Origin: Chloroflexota bacterium
GTDB lineage: Bacteria; Chloroflexota; UBA11872
Direction of reading: 5' to 3'
Length of the DNA stretch: 64,000 nucleotides
Assembly: GCA_022820025.1 (NCBI GenBank)
Contig: JAJEGF010000015.1
Coordinates: 62,001 to 126,000, forward strand
Position 1 is the first letter of the stretch. The number at the start of each line of letters is the position of its first letter. This document shows positions 25,345 to 32,559 of this stretch, one piece after another. The translations under genes were made by a program, and so were the position numbers. The notes beneath the pieces were generated by a model that did not search any database, was not told the DNA's origin, and saw only the letters and a list, made by a program, of their open reading frames with translations.

Positions 25345-26885
25345 CGCAGCGTAACGACCTGGTTGCGTGGCTGCTGGCCGGCGCGGTGGCCGGGCAGGTT
25401 GGCGGGGTGGTCTACGGCCTGGTGATGCGGCACCTGGGCGTCATCGAGTCCATTGCCGCGCTGGTGCGGCTGCCGCCTTCGGCGGTGGGCGGGTGGGTCG
25501 TGCACATGGTGGTGGCGGGAGTCATCGGCGCGGGTTTCGCGGCGCTGATTCGCCGCCAAGAGCACGGCGCGGGCGACCTGCTGTTCTGGGGTCTGATCTA
25601 CGGGGCAGTGTGGTGGATCATCGGACCGCTGACGCTGGCGCCGCTGCTGATCCGCCGCGAGGCGCTGGCGTGGGATCTGACCTCGGCGCAGGAGACCTTT
25701 CCGATGCTGCTGGGGCACCTGCAGTACGGGGTAACGACCAGCCTGGCCCTGCTGGTCTGGCGGCGGTCAGCCTTTGAGCGGCCAACGGTTGGATGCGCGG
25801 TGCGAGGCGTCCTGGCGGGGGTGGTCGCCGCCGCGCTGACCGGGAAGGCGCTGGTGGACCAGGGGCTGCTCGGCCATTTCGTCGGAATCGGCGATCACGA
25901 TCCCTCCGGTGCGCTGTGGTCGGGCGTGCTTGCGATCGGCGCGGTAAGCGGATTGGCGTTCGCGGCGGTGGTGCCCACGGTGCGCGATAGCGCGGGCGCA
26001 GCGCTGGTGCGGGGGTTGGTGTTTGGCTTCCTGGCCTGGATCCTGGTGCCGATGACGATCGTCGGGCTGGCCACCAGGGGCATGCTGCCGTGGGGGATGG
26101 GCTTTGCGCACGACGCCTTTCCCGGACTGCTGGCCTATCTGCTCTTCGGCGGAATCCTGGGCCTGGCGTACCAGTGGCTGAGCGTGGCGTGGCGAGTGCT
26201 GTTCGCCGAGACGACGACGGACGAGGACGAGGGCTACGGCACGGAGGGTCTGCGGGCGCTGGGGCGCGGAGCTGCCGCGGGAATCGCGGGTGGGCTGCTG
26301 TACACCGTGATGCTGGCGCGGCTCGGCTCGTTCGAGGGCATCGCCCAGCTGATGCGGGCCGACAACGCAGCCGTTGGCGTGCTGGTGCATGCCGTGGTCT
26401 CCGTGATCTGGGGCGCGGTGTACGGCCTGCTGTTTCGGCGGCAGACGTACGGGATCGGGTCGGCGGTGGGCTGGGGCGTCGCGTTCGGGTTCTTTATCTG
26501 GGTGGTTGGACCGAACACCCTATTCGCCGTGCTGACGGGGCACACGCCGGACTGGTCGGCGGACAGCACGGCGCCGCGCACGGCTTCACTGGTCGGCCAC
26601 CTGGTGTATGGCGCGGTGCTGGGGGTGGGATTCCACTACTTCGAGTCGCGGCACAACCCGTGGTGGCAGCCGCGACGCGAGCGGCTGGAAGCTCGCGCGG
26701 TTCAACGCCGGCGGCAGTTGCAAACGTCCGCGCCGGCAATCTGGGCGCTGGTGATGCTGGTTGCGCTCACGCTGCCGATCATCTTCGGCGGGTCCGACGA
26801 GATGGGACGCAACGCCATGAGGGCGGAGTCCACGTCGAGCGAGGAACGCGGGCCGCCGATGGATGACATGCAGCCGATGCGGTGA
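25341..26885 (+). CDS. Multi-pass membrane protein made of three tandem copies of the module fused to the NDH-2
   Basis: Integral membrane protein of 514 aa. Three modules of about 130 residues (about 8-140, 150-282, 306-435) each start with a Gly/Ala-rich helix (LLAGAVAGQVGGVVYGL, LAGVVAAALTGKAL, AAAGIAGGLLYTVML). Each has a central W-x-(I/V/L)-x-(G/V)-P motif (WWIIGPLTLAPLL, AWILVPMTIVGLA, IWVVGPNTLFAVL) and ends near (F)-P/S-x-L-x-(G/A)-(H/Y)-x-x-(Y/F)-G. A final TM lies near the C-terminus, followed by an acidic, Met-containing tail. The 4-bp ATGA overlap with the NDH-2 gene indicates coupling and probably a physical complex. No established family is recognised; the start ATG 25341 is set by the overlap. 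Confidence 0.83.
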   Translation: MTQRNDLVAWLLAGAVAGQVGGVVYGLVMRHLGVIESIAALVRLPPSAVGGWVVHMVVAGVIGAGFAALIRRQEHGAGDLLFWGLIYGAVWWIIGPLTLAPLLIRREALAWDLTSAQETFPMLLGHLQYGVTTSLALLVWRRSAFERPTVGCAVRGVLAGVVAAALTGKALVDQGLLGHFVGIGDHDPSGALWSGVLAIGAVSGLAFAAVVPTVRDSAGAALVRGLVFGFLAWILVPMTIVGLATRGMLPWGMGFAHDAFPGLLAYLLFGGILGLAYQWLSVAWRVLFAETTTDEDEGYGTEGLRALGRGAAAGIAGGLLYTVMLARLGSFEGIAQLMRADNAAVGVLVHAVVSVIWGAVYGLLFRRQTYGIGSAVGWGVAFGFFIWVVGPNTLFAVLTGHTPDWSADSTAPRTASLVGHLVYGAVLGVGFHYFESRHNPWWQPRRERLEARAVQRRRQLQTSAPAIWALVMLVALTLPIIFGGSDEMGRNAMRAESTSSEERGPPMDDMQPMR

Positions 26886-26952
26886 CATGGCACACGGCTA
26901 GATATCGAGAAGACCTACCTGCTATCGGGCGATTGGGACGTCGTCGAGACCG

Positions 26953-27570
26953 CTACGACCGTTGAGCGCGTGTGTAGTCCGTAGGGTCGCGCACCGCCTT
27001 GTAGTCGTCGAGGTCCAGCCAGTGGCACCAGATTCGCCGGGGAGCTTCCACATGAATCCGGCGATTGCTGGTTGGGCTCTTCCAGGCTGCCAACTCAACG
27101 CGAGGGCCGGGACTGGTACGCAAGGCGACCCATTCGAGAGCCGGACGAAGATCGGTATCGGTGGACACAACAATGGCAACGTCGAAATACCGACTGACCG
27201 CGTGCGTCACCAGATCAACCGCCAACTGGACATCGATGCCCTTTTCCTGCGGTTTGGAGGCTGGGAAGTCAGGGGGATATCGCAAAGGCCGCCACGCGAC
27301 GTGGACTCCCGCCGACTCCCACGCAGCGCATTGACTCATGTGCGCTCTGTAGTTCTTCGGATGCTTCCGCGCGTCGGGCCTGCCCAAGTACATGCGCACC
27401 TGCATGAGTTCGCGATCAAAGTCGCCTGGTGCCCTTTGGACCAGAAGATCGCCAATCGCTAGCGGGTCGAACTGGCCGTCAGTGAAGTGCGCCTCACGAT
27501 AGAAGAACGCGTTTCTTGCGCCCATCCGCGTGTTCTCGGCGTCGACATACACGACGACGCGATCAGGCAC
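26953..27570 (-). CDS. NYN-domain (PIN-like) putative ribonuclease
   Basis: Protein of 205 aa. The NYN/DUF88 fold is recognised from the first acidic motif VVVYVDAEN, the central EKGIDVQLAVDLVTHA (paired Asp) and IVVSTDTDLRPALEWV (STDxD). These acids are the expected metal-binding nuclease centre, as in PIN-domain RNases. The C-terminus is basic and aromatic (RRIWCHWLDLDDYK). The start is GTG 27570 with AGGA 4 bases upstream. That site lies directly after the U-run of a terminator-like hairpin, and the start overlaps the end of a 23-codon leader reading frame, so expression looks attenuated. RNA target unknown. Confidence 0.85.
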   Translation of the reverse strand: MPDRVVVYVDAENTRMGARNAFFYREAHFTDGQFDPLAIGDLLVQRAPGDFDRELMQVRMYLGRPDARKHPKNYRAHMSQCAAWESAGVHVAWRPLRYPPDFPASKPQEKGIDVQLAVDLVTHAVSRYFDVAIVVSTDTDLRPALEWVALRTSPGPRVELAAWKSPTSNRRIHVEAPRRIWCHWLDLDDYKAVRDPTDYTRAQRS

Positions 27571-27634
27571 CGAGTCCTGCCAAAAAATAACCCCGCCAAT
27601 TCACTGCCTCGAGGCAGCGAAGGGCGGGGAACAT
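27563..27634 (-). CDS. Candidate 23-aa leader peptide spanning the attenuator
   Basis: Short frame starting ATG 27634, only about 2 bases after the predicted transcription start, ending TGA at 27563-27565. Its sequence opens MFPALRCLEAVNW and ends LAGLGA. The whole terminator hairpin (27591-27629) lies inside it, and its stop overlaps the NYN gene start by 8 bp, so a translating ribosome would both prevent hairpin formation and deliver ribosomes to the NYN start. No codon run for one amino acid is evident, so the sensed signal is unclear. Existence of the peptide is inferred from layout only. Confidence 0.4.
   Translation of the reverse strand: MFPALRCLEAVNWRGYFLAGLGA
27582..27629 (-). terminator. 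Intrinsic terminator/attenuator in the NYN gene leader
   Basis: On the minus strand CCCCGCC (27629-27623) pairs with GGCGGGG (27597-27591), and the inner CTGCCT pairs with AGGCAG (palindrome 27604-27617). TTATTTTTT follows (27590-27582). It stands between the promoter at 27643-27670 and the NYN start codon at 27570. Confidence 0.75.
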
Positions 27635-27642
27635 TGAAGAAA

Positions 27643-27670
27643 GTATCAGCCAGGCGCTCCCGCCTGTCAA
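27643..27670 (-). promoter_or_regulatory. Sigma70-like promoter of the attenuated NYN gene
   Basis: Minus strand TTGACA (27665-27670), 16-bp spacer, TGATAC (27643-27648). Predicted transcription start about 27636, so the leader before the U-run is only about 55 nt. Confidence 0.7.
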
Positions 27671-27730
27671 TGGCATTGCAGCTCGTCCGCCAGTCGTCTC
27701 GGCGACGCACGGAACGGGCAGCGCGCTTTC

Positions 27731-27773
27731 AAAAAGGGGGGCACCGCAGGGGATCCAGCCCCCGCGGCACCCC
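27731..27773 (-). terminator. Intrinsic terminator of the FAH-family gene
   Basis: On the minus strand GGGGTGCCGC pairs with GCGGTGCCCC; two G-U wobbles form only in the minus transcript. An inner GGGG/CCCC pair and five T (27735-27731) complete it. The strand-specific wobbles show it serves the gene at 27822-28595. Confidence 0.8.
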
Positions 27774-27821
27774 ATTTTCACTCCATCAACGGGTCAAGCA
27801 ATCCCTAAGCGGAGGCTCGCC

Positions 27822-28595
27822 TTACTCGGGGTAGCCGACGGTGTTGCTCAGGGTGCCGTTGCCTTCCAGCTCGACCTCGGTAACGTCGCCGCTCTTCATG
27901 GGCTCGGTGCTGCCGGAGGTGCCGGTGAAGATGGCGTCGCCAGCCTCGAGCGTCATGTACGTCGAGACGAAGCTGACGATCTGCTCAACGTTGAAGATCA
28001 GCTCGCTGGTGTTGGTGTGCTGAACCACTTCGCCGTTGACGCGGGTGGTCATCTCCAGGTTGCCGTAGTCCAGGCCCGTGGTGACCCAGGGACCGAACGG
28101 CGAATAGGTGTCGGCGCCCTTGCCGCGCCACCACTGGCTGTCCGGCTCGCCGTTGGTTTCACCGTTCTGCCAGATGCGCTCGCTGATGTCGTTGGCGGCG
28201 CAGACGCCCAGCACGTAGTCCTTGACTTCGTCCTCGCTCACGCGCGAACAGCGCTTGCCGATGATGACGGCCATCTCACCTTCGTAGTCGAGTCTCTCGC
28301 AGCCCTTCAGCCAGGCGATGGTGCCGCCCGGTTCGAGAACGGACGACGGCGGCGCCAGGAACGGCTGGGGTCGCGAGAAAGGCGGCGAGTCGCCCATGTG
28401 GCTCAGGTAGTTGCCCGCCAGGTTGACGATCTTGGTGGGCGAGGTGGGCGTGAGCAACTGCACGTCGGCCAGGGCCACCGTGTTGCCGGTGCGCTCCAGG
28501 TCGCCAAAGAGGTCGCCCGAGATTTCGACGATGGTGTCGCCTTCAACGATTCCGTGGTGGACGTCGCCGTCCACGCTGTAACGCGCAAGGTGCAT
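27822..28595 (-). CDS. Fumarylacetoacetate hydrolase (FAH) family protein
   Basis: Predicted metal-dependent hydrolase or decarboxylase of 257 aa. The metal-ligand E-x-E motif is in LDYEGEMAVIIGKR, and the following family blocks are present: VLGVCAANDISERIWQ, RGKGADTYSPFGPWV and GDAIFTGTSGSTEP. The length is typical of FahA/HpaG/YcgM-type enzymes that act in the last steps of aromatic or sugar-acid catabolism (for example acylpyruvate hydrolase, 2-keto-3-deoxy-acid dehydratase). The start is ATG 28595. It lies next to a 3-hydroxyacyl-CoA dehydrogenase but 113 bp apart; the pathway is not evident. Confidence 0.9.
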   Translation of the reverse strand: MHLARYSVDGDVHHGIVEGDTIVEISGDLFGDLERTGNTVALADVQLLTPTSPTKIVNLAGNYLSHMGDSPPFSRPQPFLAPPSSVLEPGGTIAWLKGCERLDYEGEMAVIIGKRCSRVSEDEVKDYVLGVCAANDISERIWQNGETNGEPDSQWWRGKGADTYSPFGPWVTTGLDYGNLEMTTRVNGEVVQHTNTSELIFNVEQIVSFVSTYMTLEAGDAIFTGTSGSTEPMKSGDVTEVELEGNGTLSNTVGYPE

Positions 28596-28708
28596 GCTCT
28601 GCCTCCGAGTGCCATATCCGACAGTGACGGCGAAAGGATACCGCGTGGAGGCGCAGCGCCCACGATGCCTGCCGGGAAACTGACCAATCCGACCTTAAAA
28701 GCAGCCGA

Positions 28709-29701
28709 TCAACCGGGCCACGCGCCGATCTTCCGCAGGGTGGCGTAGATCTCGAGTTGCTGGCGTTCCAGCGTTTCCCACTGCGCGGCGAAGTCCACGT
28801 CCGACCAGTCAAAGAATCCGCGGCCGGTCTTGAGTCCGAAGTGTCCGTCCTCAACCAGACGCCGAAGTACGCCGTGCCCGCTGTCGGCGTTGCACAGATC
28901 CGGCCAGACACTCTCGGTGCCGTTCAGCGCGATTTCCAGGCCCGCAAGATCGCGGTCCTTGATCACACCCATGAGCGGCATGCGCGGCGAAAACGAGAAC
29001 GCTGTGAGCTCGTCGATATCCTCAGCGGATATGACGCCACGGTCAACCAGGTCCAGCGCTTCGCGGAACAGGGCCTGGCGCAGCCGGTTGGCCACCTGGC
29101 CGGGCAGATCCACGTTGATTCGCACGGGGCGCAGGCCAGCGCCGCGCAGGAGATTCAGCACGGATTCCACGGTGGCCTCGCTGGTCAACTCGCCCTTGGT
29201 GACTTCGACCATGGGACATAGGTAGGCCGGGCGGAAGAAGTGCGTCGTGGTAAAGCGATCGGGGCGGCCGGTGGCGTCCGCCATGAGGCGGATCGGGATG
29301 CTGGACGTGTTCGAGGCCAGCACTGTGTCAGGGGCGAGATGTGGCGCCAGATCGGCGTAGACCGCGCGTTTGATCTCCACGGTCTCCGTGACGGCCTCGA
29401 TGATGAGAGTTGATTCGCCGACGTCGCAAAGGTCGGTTGTGAAGTTGAGCCGCCTCGGGACTACCGCTGCCTGCGCGGACGTGACCAGGCCGTATTCGAG
29501 CATGAGCTCAAGATTTCGGGCGACCTTGCTCCGCGCGGCATCAAAGGCGGCGGGGTTGGTGTCGAGGACGGTGACCTGGTGACCGGCCAGCGCGAACACC
29601 TGCGCAATGCCATGTCCCATGAGGCCGGCGCCGAGCACCCCGATGGGAGAACGTTGATCAGCGATTGGAGCGGTCACCTCGTTACGGCTCAATGGCGCCA
29701 T
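28709..29701 (-). CDS. 3-hydroxyacyl-CoA dehydrogenase
   Basis: NAD-dependent enzyme of 330 aa acting on 3-hydroxyacyl-CoA in beta-oxidation or a related pathway (3-hydroxybutyryl-CoA dehydrogenase type). The N-terminal Rossmann motif is IGVLGAGLMGHGIAQVFALAG. The catalytic region includes IIEAVTETVEIK, LASNTSSIPI and the catalytic His in TTHFFRPAYLCPMVEV. The C-terminal dimerisation domain ends with HFGLKTGRGFFDW. ATG 29701 is taken; the longer frame to 29728 has no better signal, and a GTG at 29677 is possible. No thiolase or acyl-CoA dehydrogenase gene is near, so a stand-alone role such as L-gulonate or carnitine dehydrogenation cannot be ruled out. Confidence 0.86.
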   Translation of the reverse strand: MAPLSRNEVTAPIADQRSPIGVLGAGLMGHGIAQVFALAGHQVTVLDTNPAAFDAARSKVARNLELMLEYGLVTSAQAAVVPRRLNFTTDLCDVGESTLIIEAVTETVEIKRAVYADLAPHLAPDTVLASNTSSIPIRLMADATGRPDRFTTTHFFRPAYLCPMVEVTKGELTSEATVESVLNLLRGAGLRPVRINVDLPGQVANRLRQALFREALDLVDRGVISAEDIDELTAFSFSPRMPLMGVIKDRDLAGLEIALNGTESVWPDLCNADSGHGVLRRLVEDGHFGLKTGRGFFDWSDVDFAAQWETLERQQLEIYATLRKIGAWPG

Positions 29702-29849
29702 GCTAGGCGCGAAGTAGGCAGGCCACAACGTTGCACGCGTCTCGGCATTTCATCTTTGGCATTCCGATCGGCGCGCTGCAGAGAGCCAGAGAGCCTGCCT
29801 GGGACGGCATTGGTGGTAAGTTTGAATCTGGCCGGGGACGGCCGGTTCT

Positions 29850-29920
29850 TGGGGTATCGTCTAGTGGTAGGACGCGCGGCTCTGGACCGTGAAGCGGTGG
29901 TTCGAATCCATCTACCCCAG
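29850..29920 (+). tRNA. tRNA-Gln (anticodon CTG)
   Basis: A 71-nt cloverleaf: acceptor TGGGGTA/TACCCCA, D arm GTCT-AGTGGTA-GGAC, anticodon arm CGCGG-CTCTGGA-CCGTG (CTG), T arm GGTGG-TTCGAAT-CCATC, discriminator G. The U1-A72 type first pair and G73 suit glutaminyl identity. CCA is not encoded (CCG follows). Confidence 0.96.
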
Positions 29921-30006
29921 CCGATTCCGACGCGCCGTATGCTTCGACCTCCAGCTTTGGCGAGTGACACCTCATCGCCCGCACCAGCCCGCAATCGAGG
30001 TGACTC

Positions 30007-30588
30007 ATGCCAATCAAGCTGACACCCAGCGACGCGCTGCTGCTGGTTGACGTGCAGAACGACTTTTGCCCAGGCGGAGCGCTGGCCGTAGCCGATGGTG
30101 ACGCGGTAGTGCCGGTGCTGAACGCGTGGATCGAGTCGGCGCGGCAGGGGGGTGCGAAGGTCTTCGCTTCGCGCGACTGGCATCCGCCGGACCACGTGAG
30201 TTTTGCGGAGCGGGGCGGACTGTGGCCGCCGCACTGCGTGCAGAACACGCCGGGCGCAGCGTTTCACGTTGACCTGGAACTGCCAGAGGACGCGGTGGTA
30301 GTGTCCAAGGCCGACCAGGCCGACCACGAGGCCTACTCGGCGTTCGACAGCGGAGATCTGGCCGAGCAGTTGGGCGCGGCAGGCATCCGGCGGCTGTGGG
30401 TGGGCGGACTGGCGACGGATTACTGCGTGAAGGCCAGCGCGCTGGACGGGACGCAGATCCCGGGGCTGGACGTGCACGTGATCATCAACGCCATCCGCGC
30501 CGTGGACGTGTCGCCCGGTGACGGCGAAGCGGCGCTGGACGCCATGCGCGAGGCCGGCGCGATCCTGGAGGACGCCGCGCCCGCATGA
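30007..30588 (+). CDS. pncA: Nicotinamidase
   Basis: Hydrolyses nicotinamide to nicotinate for NAD salvage; 193 aa in the isochorismatase fold. The catalytic triad is visible: D15 in LLLVDVQNDF, K101 in VVVSKADQ, C140 in LATDYCVKAS. Metal ligands are D57 and H59 in SRDWHPP and H76 in WPPHCVQN. GAGGTGA precedes ATG 30007. Its stop overlaps the start of the nicotinate phosphoribosyltransferase gene by 4 bp (ATGA), so the two consecutive steps of the Preiss-Handler salvage pathway are translationally coupled. Confidence 0.95.
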   Translation: MPIKLTPSDALLLVDVQNDFCPGGALAVADGDAVVPVLNAWIESARQGGAKVFASRDWHPPDHVSFAERGGLWPPHCVQNTPGAAFHVDLELPEDAVVVSKADQADHEAYSAFDSGDLAEQLGAAGIRRLWVGGLATDYCVKASALDGTQIPGLDVHVIINAIRAVDVSPGDGEAALDAMREAGAILEDAAPA

Positions 30589-31946
30589 CCGTCCCGGCGC
30601 GCGACTCCGTGCCCGCGGACGCGCTGCTGACTGACCTGTATCAACTGAGCATGATGCAGGCGTACTGGGAACACGGGCTGACCGAGACGGCGACCTTCGA
30701 CCTGATCTGCCGCCGGCTGCCGCCGCACCGGAATCTGCTGATCGCCTGCGGGCTGGAAGCGGCGCTGGAATACCTGGAAGGCGTGGCGGTCACGGCGGCG
30801 GATCTGGAGTACCTGGCCTCGCTCAATCGATTCTCGATGGACTTCCTGAACCGGCTGGAGCGGCTCAGGTTCCACGGAGAGGTGCGCGCCGTGCCGGAAG
30901 GGACGCCGGTGTTTGGCAACGAGCCAATCCTCGAGGTCACCGCGTCGCTTCCCGAGGCACAAATCGTGGAAACCTACCTGCTCAGCGCGATCCACCACCA
31001 GACGATGGCCGCGTCCGCCGCGTACCGGCTGGCGGCAGCCGCCAAGGGAACCCCGGTGGTGGACTTCGGGACGCGACACACGCAAGGGGCCGCGGCCGGC
31101 GTGGACACGGCGCGCGCGGCCTATATCGCGGGTCTGGCCGGCACCTCGAACGTGGCGGCCGGGCGGCGATTTGGCGTGCCAATCAGCGGCACGATGGCGC
31201 ATAGCTACATCCAGGCGCATGAGCGCGAGTCGGACGCGCTAGCTTCATTCGCGGCCACACACCACGGGACCACACTGCTGGTGGACACCTACGACATTCG
31301 ACGAGGCGTGGGTCTAGTCATCGACCTGGCGGAGCGACAGGGCAACGACTTCGACGTGGCCGCCATTCGCATCGATTCAGGCGACCTGGCGGGCAACGCG
31401 CGCCTGGCGCGAGAGATGCTGGACGGGACAGGCCTTGCTTCGGTTCGCATCATTGTCAGCGGCGATCTGGACGCGGAGAGGATCGCGGAGTTGGTCGACC
31501 ACGGGGCGCCGATCGACGGCTACGGCGTCGGCACGGCGCTGGCCGTCTCCACGGACGCGCCCTACCTGGACACGGCGTACAAGCTGGCGGAATACGCGGG
31601 GCAGGGACGAATGAAGTTGGCCGCCTCCAAGCGCACGTGGCCAGGTCGCAAGCAGGTGTTTCGTCAGACTAGCAACGGTATGGCGGTTCGGGATGTCTTG
31701 GGAACCGCGAATGAGGCGCTGGACGGCCGCCCGCTACTCGAAACCGTGATGTTGGACGGGCAACGTATCGACCCGTCAGTTCGTTCGCTGGATGCCATTC
31801 GCCGACACGCTGCCGACTCGCTGGCGGAACTGCCGCAATTCGTTCGCGGCCTGGACCTCGCCGAGCCCCCGTATCCCGTGGTGATCAGCGACAGACTCGA
31901 CAACGCCGCCCGCCAACTGGCCAGCCATCTGCGGGCCGAGGCTTAG
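30585..31946 (+). CDS. pncB: Nicotinate phosphoribosyltransferase
   Basis: Converts nicotinate and PRPP to nicotinate mononucleotide, using the product of pncA directly upstream. The protein is 453 aa. Family segments: LLTDLYQLSMMQAYWEHG at the N-terminus, FGTRHTQGAAAGVDTARAAY, the active-site SGTMAHSYIQAH, IRIDSGDLAGNARLARE, and IDGYGVGTALAVSTDAP for the phosphate site. The start is the ATG overlapping the pncA stop. The stop codon overlaps the stop of the convergent ferritin gene (4 shared bases), leaving no room for a terminator between them. Confidence 0.95.
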   Translation: MTVPARDSVPADALLTDLYQLSMMQAYWEHGLTETATFDLICRRLPPHRNLLIACGLEAALEYLEGVAVTAADLEYLASLNRFSMDFLNRLERLRFHGEVRAVPEGTPVFGNEPILEVTASLPEAQIVETYLLSAIHHQTMAASAAYRLAAAAKGTPVVDFGTRHTQGAAAGVDTARAAYIAGLAGTSNVAAGRRFGVPISGTMAHSYIQAHERESDALASFAATHHGTTLLVDTYDIRRGVGLVIDLAERQGNDFDVAAIRIDSGDLAGNARLAREMLDGTGLASVRIIVSGDLDAERIAELVDHGAPIDGYGVGTALAVSTDAPYLDTAYKLAEYAGQGRMKLAASKRTWPGRKQVFRQTSNGMAVRDVLGTANEALDGRPLLETVMLDGQRIDPSVRSLDAIRRHAADSLAELPQFVRGLDLAEPPYPVVISDRLDNAARQLASHLRAEA

Positions 31947-32467
31947 GCTTGGGCGTCGCTTTCTCCAGCAGCACCGGGCTGCCGGGCCGCCAGTTCGCGG
32001 TCAAGGATCAGCAGGCCGGCGCCATCGTTTCCGGCGATGCGTAGCTGGCTCAGCAGGGTGCGGAGCGTGTCCTCTTCCTCAGTCTGTTCGTTCACGAACC
32101 AGTCCACCAGCGACTTGGCCTGGTAGTCACCGAGTTCGACGGCCTGGGCATACAGGGCGTTGACCGAGCGCGTCGTGCCCTGTTCCAGGGTCAGCGCCGC
32201 GGCGACGACCGACTGTGGATCGCTGTATTCAGTATCGGCCTCGTCCAGTCCGCCCAGGGTAATCGGTGTGTCGCGGGCCGCCAGGTGATCGTAAATCCGC
32301 ATGCCGTGGGCCCATTCCTCTTCGCTTTGGGCGCGCATCCAGGCGGCGAAACCCTCCAAGTCCAACGACTCGAAGTAGGCGGCCATGCCCAGATAGACAT
32401 AGGCCGCGCTGAACTCGTGGTTGATCTGGTCGTTGAGCGCCTTAGCCAAACTTCCATCCATGGTCAT
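31943..32467 (-). CDS. Non-heme ferritin
   Basis: Iron-storage protein subunit of 174 aa, four-helix bundle. Ferroxidase ligands fit the expected pattern: E in NHEFSAAYVYLGM (helix A), E and H in QSEEEWAHGMRIYDH (helix B), and E/Q in FVNEQTEEE (helix C-D). ATG 32467 follows GGAGGAGG. Bacterial Ftn, not Bfr, is favoured because no heme-ligand Met is seen at the expected position. It stores iron in cages of 24 subunits and protects against oxidative stress. No Fur-box-like operator was recognised upstream. The 3' end overlaps pncB on the opposite strand. Confidence 0.92.
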   Translation of the reverse strand: MTMDGSLAKALNDQINHEFSAAYVYLGMAAYFESLDLEGFAAWMRAQSEEEWAHGMRIYDHLAARDTPITLGGLDEADTEYSDPQSVVAAALTLEQGTTRSVNALYAQAVELGDYQAKSLVDWFVNEQTEEEDTLRTLLSQLRIAGNDGAGLLILDRELAARQPGAAGESDAQA

Positions 32468-32559
32468 CGCCGCCTCCTCCGTCTTGCTCTCGATCAAGCC
32501 TAGCGCCGCGGGCACTCAGGCTCTCATGGGTTCGACGACGTCCGAGCCCCGGCGCCCCG

